64,000 nucleotides of DNA from Anaerospora hongkongensis (GTDB taxonomy: Bacteria; Bacillota; Negativicutes; Sporomusales; DSM-15969). Positions within the stretch are counted from its first letter, which is position 1, and the number at the start of each line of letters is the position of its first letter. A program made the translations under genes and the position numbers. Shown here piece by piece: positions 55,565-64,000 of this stretch. A model generated the notes under the pieces. The model was not told the origin of the DNA. It was given only the letters and a program-made list of their open reading frames with translations, and searched no databases. The DNA lies in contig NZ_SLUI01000002.1 in NCBI RefSeq assembly GCF_004339805.1, forward strand, positions 372,001-436,000. Direction: 5' to 3'.

Positions 55565-56424
55565 CGCTCTCCCCCCTTTACAACCTGCACAATGTTTGCT
55601 ACAGCCGTTTCAATCGTTAAAGCGCTGTCATCGATTGCCAACCCTTGCGCATGGAGGCGTTTCATCAGCCTGGTCACCGGCGGAACATCGACTCCGGCAG
55701 CAGCTAATTCCTGCTGCCCGTGCCTAAAGATCTGCGCTGGTGTATCATCTAATTTTACCTTTCCGCCATTCATTACAATAAGCCTGGTAGCCATACGGGC
55801 AATATCTTCCATATTATGCGATACGAGTACAACTGTTACACCGGTCGTTTGATGCAGGCGAATAATTTGACCGAAGATTTCATCGCGTCCTCTAGGATCC
55901 AGTCCCGCTGAAGGCTCATCAAGAACCAGATAATCCGGCTGCAGCGCAATAACACCGGCAATTGCTACCCGGCGCATTTGTCCGCCGCTTAAGCGAAAGG
56001 GAGAGCGTTTAACAAACAGATCATATGGCAGTCCTACAAACTCCATGCCTAATCTGACACGCCGCTCTATTTCCTGCTCATCAAGGCCTAAATTACGTGG
56101 GCCGAAAGCAATATCCTCACCGATTGTTTCTTCAAACAACTGATGTTCCGGATATTGAAATACCATCCCCACTTTCCGGCGGGCAGCTTTCGCTTCAGGA
56201 CCGCTTGCATGCAAGTCAATGCCATCAACCCGAACTTCCCCGGCTGAAGGTTTTAATAACCCGTTCAAGTGCTGAACTAAAGTCGATTTGCCTGAACCTG
56301 TATGCCCGATAATACCGACAAATTCACCTTTGGTGATTTCAAGAGTAACACTGTCAAGCGCCTTGCGCTCGTAAGGTGTTCCCTGCATATATGTGTAGGT
56401 AATATGATTCAATGCTATGGACAT
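55558..56424 (-). CDS. ecfA2: ECF transporter ATPase EcfA2
   Basis: A 288-residue ATPase: Walker A GHTGSGKSTL near residue 39, Q-loop VFQYPEHQLFEETI, signature FRLSGGQMRRVAIA, Walker B YLVLDEPSAGLDP, and LVSHNMEDIA. Start overlaps ecfA1 by 10 bp. The EHQLF form of the Q-loop is typical of EcfA2. Confidence 0.95.
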   Translation of the reverse strand: MSIALNHITYTYMQGTPYERKALDSVTLEITKGEFVGIIGHTGSGKSTLVQHLNGLLKPSAGEVRVDGIDLHASGPEAKAARRKVGMVFQYPEHQLFEETIGEDIAFGPRNLGLDEQEIERRVRLGMEFVGLPYDLFVKRSPFRLSGGQMRRVAIAGVIALQPDYLVLDEPSAGLDPRGRDEIFGQIIRLHQTTGVTVVLVSHNMEDIARMATRLIVMNGGKVKLDDTPAQIFRHGQQELAAAGVDVPPVTRLMKRLHAQGLAIDDSALTIETAVANIVQVVKGGERC

Positions 56425-57248
56425 AAGGCCACCGCCAATTCGTCATCGGTGATAATTGTTTCTGGTAACTGCAGCCCCTGCTCACGCAGTTTAAGGGCTA
56501 CATCGGCAGCAACCGGTACATCCAATCCCAATTCCTTCAACTTCTCCACGTGAATAAAAATTTCTTCAGGACGTCCTTGCATGAGGATTTGTCCCTGTCC
56601 CATCACGACAACGCGGTCAGCCGTTACGGCTTCTTCCATGAAGTGAGTGATATATATGACTGTCATTTTTTCTTGCTTGTTTAGTTGATGTACAGTCGTC
56701 AGCACTTCTTCGCGGCCATGTGGGTCCAGCATGGCTGTCGGTTCGTCAAGTACCAGGCAGGCAGGTCGCATCGCGAGTACACCGGCGATCGCAATTCGCT
56801 GTTTTTGTCCTCCTGACAACAAATGAGGAGCATGATGGCGATAATCTTCCATACCAACTAAAGCCAGTGCTTCATTAACCCTCTCAACAATTTGTGCAGG
56901 AGGGACTCCTAAGTTCTCCGGGCCAAAAGCTACATCTTCTTCGACAATTGCAGCAACGATCTGATTGTCGGGATTTTGAAATACCATACCCACTGACTGA
57001 CGGACAGCCCATAAATTCTCTTCTTGGGCCGTATCCAGCTCATTGACGATGCATTTCCCATCGGATGGCAAAAGTAAGGCGTTCAAATGCTTAGCCAGTG
57101 TTGATTTGCCCGAGCCGTTGGTTCCAATAACAGCAACAAACTCGCCGCGCTGCACCGTCATGCTGACATGATCGAGCGCATGAACCAGCTTACCTTCATA
57201 GTCAGTATAGGTATGGCACAAATTATCCAGTTTAATGATATCTCCCAT
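56415..57248 (-). CDS. ecfA1: ECF transporter ATPase EcfA1
   Basis: A 277-residue ATPase: Walker A GTNGSGKSTLAKHLN, Q-loop VFQNPDNQIVAAIVEED typical of EcfA1, signature HLLSGGQKQRIAIAG, Walker B CLVLDEPTAMLDP. The frame reaches 57296, but the ATG at 57248 follows GGGG at usual spacing and gives the family start. First ECF gene after rplQ. Confidence 0.95.
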   Translation of the reverse strand: MGDIIKLDNLCHTYTDYEGKLVHALDHVSMTVQRGEFVAVIGTNGSGKSTLAKHLNALLLPSDGKCIVNELDTAQEENLWAVRQSVGMVFQNPDNQIVAAIVEEDVAFGPENLGVPPAQIVERVNEALALVGMEDYRHHAPHLLSGGQKQRIAIAGVLAMRPACLVLDEPTAMLDPHGREEVLTTVHQLNKQEKMTVIYITHFMEEAVTADRVVVMGQGQILMQGRPEEIFIHVEKLKELGLDVPVAADVALKLREQGLQLPETIITDDELAVALCP

Positions 57249-57331
57249 AATTATACCCCGAATTTTTGTTTGCCTACTTCCCTGCTGGTCAATCAAAACA
57301 GGGCGACCTCTGTGGTCGCCCGTGCTAAGTG

Positions 57332-57673
57332 TTACACTAATTCAAGTATAGCCATCGGCGCGGCATCGCCACGGCGAGGTCCGAGCTTCATAACGCGCGT
57401 GTAACCGCCTTGACGGTCAGCGTATTTTGGCGCAATAGTGTCAAATAGTTTTTTCACAACTTCTTCATCCATGAGGTATGATAAAACCTGCCGGCGGGCA
57501 TGCAAGTCGCCGCGCTTGGCCAATGTAATCATTTTTTCGGCTAGGCCGCTGATCTCCTTGGCTTTTGCCTCTGTGGTCTCAATACGCTCGTGTTGAAAGA
57601 AGGAAGTCAGAATGCTGCGAAACAATGCTTTACGGGCTGAACTGTCCCGTCCCAACTTTCTGTATAAAGCCAT
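57332..57673 (-). CDS. rplQ: Ribosomal protein bL17
   Basis: A 113-residue 50S protein: [22 protein letters not shown] start, [39 protein letters not shown] end. Follows rpoA by 13 bp in the standard alpha operon. Confidence 0.98.
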   Translation of the reverse strand: MALYRKLGRDSSARKALFRSILTSFFQHERIETTEAKAKEISGLAEKMITLAKRGDLHARRQVLSYLMDEEVVKKLFDTIAPKYADRQGGYTRVMKLGPRRGDAAPMAILELV

Positions 57674-57686
57674 ATTCTTCCCTCCC

Positions 57687-58646
57687 CTATTCCTCGTTTT
57701 CAGACAGTGCTAACGTGAGTTCGCCTAACTTTTTCTTTACTTCTTCCAAAGATTTGCGACCCAGGTTGCGCACTTTCATCATATCTTCTTCTGATTTTTG
57801 GACCAGCTCCGCTACTGTATTAATGCCGGCCCGTTTTAAGCAGTTATAAGATCGTACCGACAAATCCAAATCTTCAATGGTCATTTCCATTGTTTTGGAG
57901 CCGCCCTCTTCAGGAGCCTCGGTAAAAGTGCCTTCTCCCATATCTTCTTCGGGGGGGCTTCCTGCGATATTCTGAAACAGTTTCAGATGGGCAACCATGA
58001 TACCTGCTGCTTTTGATACAGCTTCTTCCGGTCTCATACTGCCATCAGTCCACACTTCCAGCGTCAGCTTATCGTAATCTGTGACGTTACCAACGCGAGT
58101 GTCTGTAACATTGTAGTTAACTCTTAGGATAGGTGAAAAGATGGAGTCAATTGGAATAACCCCAATTACATGGTCGGCCTTTTTGTTTTTGTCAGCCGGC
58201 ACATAGCCCCGGCCGCGTTCAACGGTTATCTCCATTTTCAGGGATGCCATCGTATCCAAAGTAGCCAGATGCAATTCGGGATTCATAATTTCTACATCCG
58301 GGTCGGCGATAATGTCGCCTGCGGTAATTTCACCCTCTCCCTGAGCTTCTACCCGCAAGACTTTTGGCTCCTCGCTGTACATTTTAAGGCACAGCTTCTT
58401 TAAGTTTAAAATAATGTCGGTAACGTCCTCCCGAACTCCGGGAATAGTAGAAAACTCATGAAGAACGCCTTCAATTTTAATCGATGTAACAGCAGCACCG
58501 GTGAGTGAGGATAAAAGCACTCTGCGCAGGCTGTTGCCGAGCGTAATGCCATATCCCCGGTCTAGCGGTTCCCAAATAAATTTTCCATAGCGACCATCTT
58601 CATTAATTTCTGCTATTTCGATTTTCGGTTTTTCGATTTCGATCAT
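57687..58646 (-). CDS. rpoA: RNA polymerase alpha subunit
   Basis: A 319-residue subunit. N-terminal dimerisation domain ([23 protein letters not shown] near residue 38) and C-terminal domain ([17 protein letters not shown]-like [33 protein letters not shown]) that contacts UP elements and activators. The frame reaches 58676, but the ATG at 58646 gives the family start IEIEKPKIE with AGGAGGG upstream. Confidence 0.98.
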   Translation of the reverse strand: MIEIEKPKIEIAEINEDGRYGKFIWEPLDRGYGITLGNSLRRVLLSSLTGAAVTSIKIEGVLHEFSTIPGVREDVTDIILNLKKLCLKMYSEEPKVLRVEAQGEGEITAGDIIADPDVEIMNPELHLATLDTMASLKMEITVERGRGYVPADKNKKADHVIGVIPIDSIFSPILRVNYNVTDTRVGNVTDYDKLTLEVWTDGSMRPEEAVSKAAGIMVAHLKLFQNIAGSPPEEDMGEGTFTEAPEEGGSKTMEMTIEDLDLSVRSYNCLKRAGINTVAELVQKSEEDMMKVRNLGRKSLEEVKKKLGELTLALSENEE

Positions 58647-58709
58647 CCGGAAAAAACCCTCCTCTTTGCGCAACAAATCACTTACGCTATTTCCACGGTC
58701 GAGGGTGAA

Positions 58710-59336
58710 TTATCGTGAGTACAATTCAACGATAAGATGTTCTTGGACAGGAATATCGATCTCTTCCCGTGTGGGGTAGCGCAATACTTTACCAGTTGTA
58801 TCGTTAACGGACAGTTCCAACCATGCCGGTACTGTTTTAGCACCGAGGTTTTCAATCACTTGCTTGAGCAGCGGTGATTCTTTGCTCGTTTCACGAATTT
58901 GAATTACTTCATCGGCTTTTACTAAATAGGACGGAATATTAACCCGGCGTCCATTAACAGTAAAATGACCGTGACGAACCAGTTGTCTGGCCTGAGTACG
59001 GCTTTCAGCCATACCTAAACGATAGACAACGTTGTCCAGTCTTCTTTCCAGCATAACCAGTAAGTTTTCACCGGTAATACCTTTCATGCGGTCAGCTTTT
59101 TCGAAGTAAGAATGGAATTGGCCTTCCAGTATTCCATAAATACGGCGAGCTTTTTGTTTTTCACGGAGTTGAAGACCATACTCAGATACTTTTTTCCGGC
59201 CTTGTCCGTGCTGACCAGGTGCATAACCACGGCGGGTAAATGCACATTTATCGGAATAACATTTATCACCTTTAAGGTACAATTTAGCACCTTCGCGGCG
59301 GCATAATCTGCAAACTGCTTCTGTATATCTTGCCAT
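58710..59336 (-). CDS. rpsD: Ribosomal protein uS4
   Basis: A 208-residue 30S assembly protein: [20 protein letters not shown] with the zinc-type CRLC..C pattern (Cys at about 9, 12, 26 and 31), and the S4 RNA-binding domain [36 protein letters not shown]. The C+ form, as in many Firmicutes. Confidence 0.98.
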   Translation of the reverse strand: MARYTEAVCRLCRREGAKLYLKGDKCYSDKCAFTRRGYAPGQHGQGRKKVSEYGLQLREKQKARRIYGILEGQFHSYFEKADRMKGITGENLLVMLERRLDNVVYRLGMAESRTQARQLVRHGHFTVNGRRVNIPSYLVKADEVIQIRETSKESPLLKQVIENLGAKTVPAWLELSVNDTTGKVLRYPTREEIDIPVQEHLIVELYSR

Positions 59337-59359
59337 TCTCTTTTAACACCTCCCGAATA

Positions 59360-59752
59360 TTAGACTCTTCTCCGCTTGGGCGGACGGCAGCCATTATGAG
59401 GAATAGGGGTAACGTCTTTAATTAGATTTACCTCTAAGCCTGCAGCCTGCAAAGAACGAATTGCAGCCTCACGGCCGGATCCCGGTCCTTTAACAAATAC
59501 TTCAACTTGCTTTAAGCCATGCTCCATTGCAGCTTTGGCAGCTTGTTCAGCAGCCATTTGGGCAGCAAAGGGAGTGCTTTTACGGGAACCTTTAAAGCCG
59601 AGACCGCCGGCACTGGCCCAGGAAAGGGCATTGCCTTTAACATCGGTAATGGTGATGATAGTATTATTGAAAGTGGAGCGGATATGAGCTACACCGAACT
59701 CTATATTTTTACGCTCTTTTCTTTTGGTTCTAACAACTTTCTTAGCGACCAA
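59360..59752 (-). CDS. rpsK: Ribosomal protein uS11
   Basis: A 130-residue 30S protein: [41 protein letters not shown], and the C-terminal [19 protein letters not shown] start 7 bp after GGGAGGG. Confidence 0.98.
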   Translation of the reverse strand: MVAKKVVRTKRKERKNIEFGVAHIRSTFNNTIITITDVKGNALSWASAGGLGFKGSRKSTPFAAQMAAEQAAKAAMEHGLKQVEVFVKGPGSGREAAIRSLQAAGLEVNLIKDVTPIPHNGCRPPKRRRV

Positions 59753-59766
59753 GTTTTATCCCTCCC

Positions 59767-60138
59767 TTACTTTTTCTTTTTAGCGCCAACAGTTCTCTTC
59801 GGACCTTTACGGGTACGGGCATTGGTCTTAGTCCGCTGGCCGCGTACAGGAAGTCCCATACGATGCCGTTTACCCCGGTAGGAACCAATTTCAATCAGAC
59901 GCTTAATATGAAGGGATTCTTCACGACGAAGGTCACCTTCAACTTTATAATTTTTATCAATTGTTTCACGAAGCTTGGAGATTTCTTCCTCAGTCAGGTT
60001 TCTCACCCGAGTATCGGGATTGATTCCGGTTGTGGCAATAATCTCTTTGGCTAGTGTCAAACCGATACCGAAGATGTATGTCAATGCAACTTCAATTCGT
60101 TTGTCGCGTGGTAAGTCTACACCGGCTATACGTGCCAT
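59767..60138 (-). CDS. rpsM: Ribosomal protein uS13
   Basis: A 123-residue 30S head protein: [20 protein letters not shown] start, [20 protein letters not shown] and the basic tail [14 protein letters not shown]. Confidence 0.98.
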   Translation of the reverse strand: MARIAGVDLPRDKRIEVALTYIFGIGLTLAKEIIATTGINPDTRVRNLTEEEISKLRETIDKNYKVEGDLRREESLHIKRLIEIGSYRGKRHRMGLPVRGQRTKTNARTRKGPKRTVGAKKKK

Positions 60139-60159
60139 CTATCATCCACCCCCTAACGT

Positions 60160-60285
<126 letters not shown>

Positions 60286-60308
60286 TTATGGTGTCCGCCT
60301 GTCCGATT

Positions 60309-60527
60309 TTATTTGAACCGGTAGGTGATACGGCCACGTTTCAGGTCGTATGGCGTAAGTTCTATTGTTACTTTGTCACCAGGCAAAATGCGGATAAAAT
60401 TCATTCGAATTTTGCCGGAGACATGTGCCAGCACGACATGCCCGTTTTCCAGTTTAACCTGGAACATGGCATTTGGTAAGGCTTCTAAAACCGTACCTTC
60501 AACCTCAATTGCGTCTTGTTTGGCCAT
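60309..60527 (-). CDS. infA: Translation initiation factor IF-1
   Basis: A 72-residue OB-fold factor: [60 protein letters not shown]. Binds the ribosomal A site during initiation. Standard position between map/KOW and rpmJ. Confidence 0.98.
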   Translation of the reverse strand: MAKQDAIEVEGTVLEALPNAMFQVKLENGHVVLAHVSGKIRMNFIRILPGDKVTIELTPYDLKRGRITYRFK

Positions 60528-60615
60528 CAGATCTCCTCCTCGTCCGCGTCTTACTTAACAATCCGGTGTACATATCTTCAGGATAGCTTTTGTACAACGT
60601 CCTGTGCAATAGACC

Positions 60616-60792
60616 TCATAAGTTTGACATGCCGGACATTTTTTTCTTAGGCTTAGCTGCTGTCCGGATCTGTCCCTTGGCAGCTAAGATGAACGGCGGT
60701 TTGCCATGGTCAACTATTGAAGTTTGACCAATGTCCCGTCCCGCCTGGGATATAACGAATTGGCCCAACGGCACAATCCCGGGTGGCACCAT
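60616..60792 (-). CDS. Short KOW-like RNA-binding protein (ribosomal L14e/L27e type)
   Basis: A 58-residue protein read from sequence, in the slot where Firmicutes carry a KOW protein between map and infA. GQFVISQAGRDIGQTSIV matches the KOW start (family: FVISKAGRDKG), PFILAAKGQIRTAAKPKKK the second half. It is shorter than usual, and the N-terminus MVPPGIVPL is atypical; GTG and TTG codons inside (residues 7, 9) are alternative starts. A GGGGGAA ribosome site precedes the ATG, 11 bp after map. Likely a ribosome-associated RNA binder. Confidence 0.75.
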   Translation of the reverse strand: MVPPGIVPLGQFVISQAGRDIGQTSIVDHGKPPFILAAKGQIRTAAKPKKKMSGMSNL

Positions 60793-60803
60793 GCCTGTTC
60801 CCC

Positions 60804-63474
<2,671 letters not shown>

Positions 63475-63915
63475 CTAGATCACCTCGACTTTTCCACCAG
63501 CGGCTAAAATCTTTTCTTCAGCCGATTTGGAAAATCCATTGGCTTTAACGGTAAGTTTCTTTTCGATCTGACCGTTGCCAAGAACGCGCACGCCATCACG
63601 TACATTTTTCAGAATACCATATTCGATGAGCGCAACTGGATCAACTACAGCGCCATCATCAAAACGATTGAGTTGTTCAACATTAACTTCGGCATATTCT
63701 TTGCCAAAGATATTCGTAAATCCGCGTTTCGGGAGACGACGGTATAAAGGCATTTGACCGCCTTCAAAACCCGGCCGTACACCACCGCCAGCACGAGCGT
63801 TTTGACCTTTATGACCTTTACCGGCAGTTTTACCAAGACCAGAACCCAGTCCGCGACCTACGCGAACACGTTTTGTCTTAGAGCCCGGTGCGGGAGTCAA
63901 TTCGTGGAGTTTCAT
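63475..63915 (-). CDS. rplO: Ribosomal protein uL15
   Basis: A 146-residue 50S protein: [21 protein letters not shown] start, [25 protein letters not shown] split across the Gly-rich region, and a C-terminal globular part ending GGKVEVI. AAGGAGGTG ribosome site after rpmD. Confidence 0.98.
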   Translation of the reverse strand: MKLHELTPAPGSKTKRVRVGRGLGSGLGKTAGKGHKGQNARAGGGVRPGFEGGQMPLYRRLPKRGFTNIFGKEYAEVNVEQLNRFDDGAVVDPVALIEYGILKNVRDGVRVLGNGQIEKKLTVKANGFSKSAEEKILAAGGKVEVI

Positions 63916-63932
63916 CTACAGCACCTCCTTGT

Positions 63933-64000
63933 CTAGTCTTGTACTTCTTCTACACGAACAAGATGTTCTACTTTGTGAATCATGCCTTTGAGAGCAGCAG
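63933..64000 (-). CDS. rpmD: Ribosomal protein uL30, C-terminal part (cut by window edge)
   Basis: The visible frame reads ..LKGMIHKVEHLVRVEEVQD-stop, the usual uL30 C-terminus. Only 22 residues are in the window; the start lies beyond 64000. Located 17 bp before rplO. Confidence 0.9.
   Translation of the reverse strand, partial: AALKGMIHKVEHLVRVEEVQD

Overview
The window comes from a spore-forming, Gram-negative-staining Firmicute of the class Negativicutes, most probably family Sporomusaceae (Sporomusa/Pelosinus relatives). Three things point there. The ribosomal gene order (rpmD-rplO-secY-adk-map-KOW-infA-rpmJ-rpsM-rpsK-rpsD-rpoA-rplQ-ecfA1-ecfA2-ecfT-truA-rplM-rpsI), the glmS ribozyme and the arginine cluster are Firmicute-like. 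A TonB-dependent receptor requires an outer membrane. CwlD and two BclA-like collagen proteins suggest endospores with an exosporium-like coat. No species is claimed.

Layout. 1-3.3 kb: a LysE-type exporter and the carboxynorspermidine dehydrogenase/decarboxylase pair (polyamine synthesis). 3.6-8.0 kb: a MarR regulator divergent from a cobalamin-riboswitch operon encoding an O-methyltransferase-like protein, a TonB-dependent receptor and a small S-component-like membrane protein. A 25-bp palindrome covers the -10 element in front of the riboswitch. 8.1-10.1 kb: ptb-buk. 10.3-16.5 kb: a SLC13/ArsB-type carrier, citrate lyase citDEF and citC, and a divergent LysR regulator. 16.5-21.4 kb: alkaline phosphatase behind three phased TTAAC repeats (a PhoP/PhoB box), followed by a DUF3299-like exported protein and a MacB/FtsX-type ABC transporter with a His-rich periplasmic loop. 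21.7-24.2 kb: an SDR dehydrogenase, and a TetR/RarD divergent pair around a perfect 45-bp palindrome.

24.3-31.6 kb: the cdaA-cdaR-(FAD protein)-glmM-glmS locus linking c-di-AMP to amino-sugar synthesis, with a glmS ribozyme before glmS. 31.7-41.9 kb: argCJBDFGH plus ilvE, with two ArgR-box promoters. Three intergenic gaps in these two regions carry composite repeats that end in a large palindromic element. Its stem differs between copies by compensatory changes. 42-45.1 kb: the AmmeMemoRadiSam trio and cwlD. 45.4-47.3 kb: a monofunctional glycosyltransferase and lrgAB. 47.5-52.9 kb: two collagen-like protein genes. The second lies between two copies of the rpsI tail plus terminator. 53-64 kb: the end of the S10/spc/alpha ribosomal superoperon and the housekeeping ECF module, truncated within rpmD at the window edge.

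The best candidates for something not yet described are: (i) the MarR-plus-riboswitch corrinoid operon; (ii) the PhoP-box alkaline phosphatase/ABC operon, whose His-rich permease suggests metal supply to a zinc enzyme; (iii) the covarying palindromic element that abuts, and in argF supplies, gene 3' ends; (iv) the collagen gene flanked by duplicated rpsI tails. Names rest on reading the protein sequences and motifs; no database search was possible.
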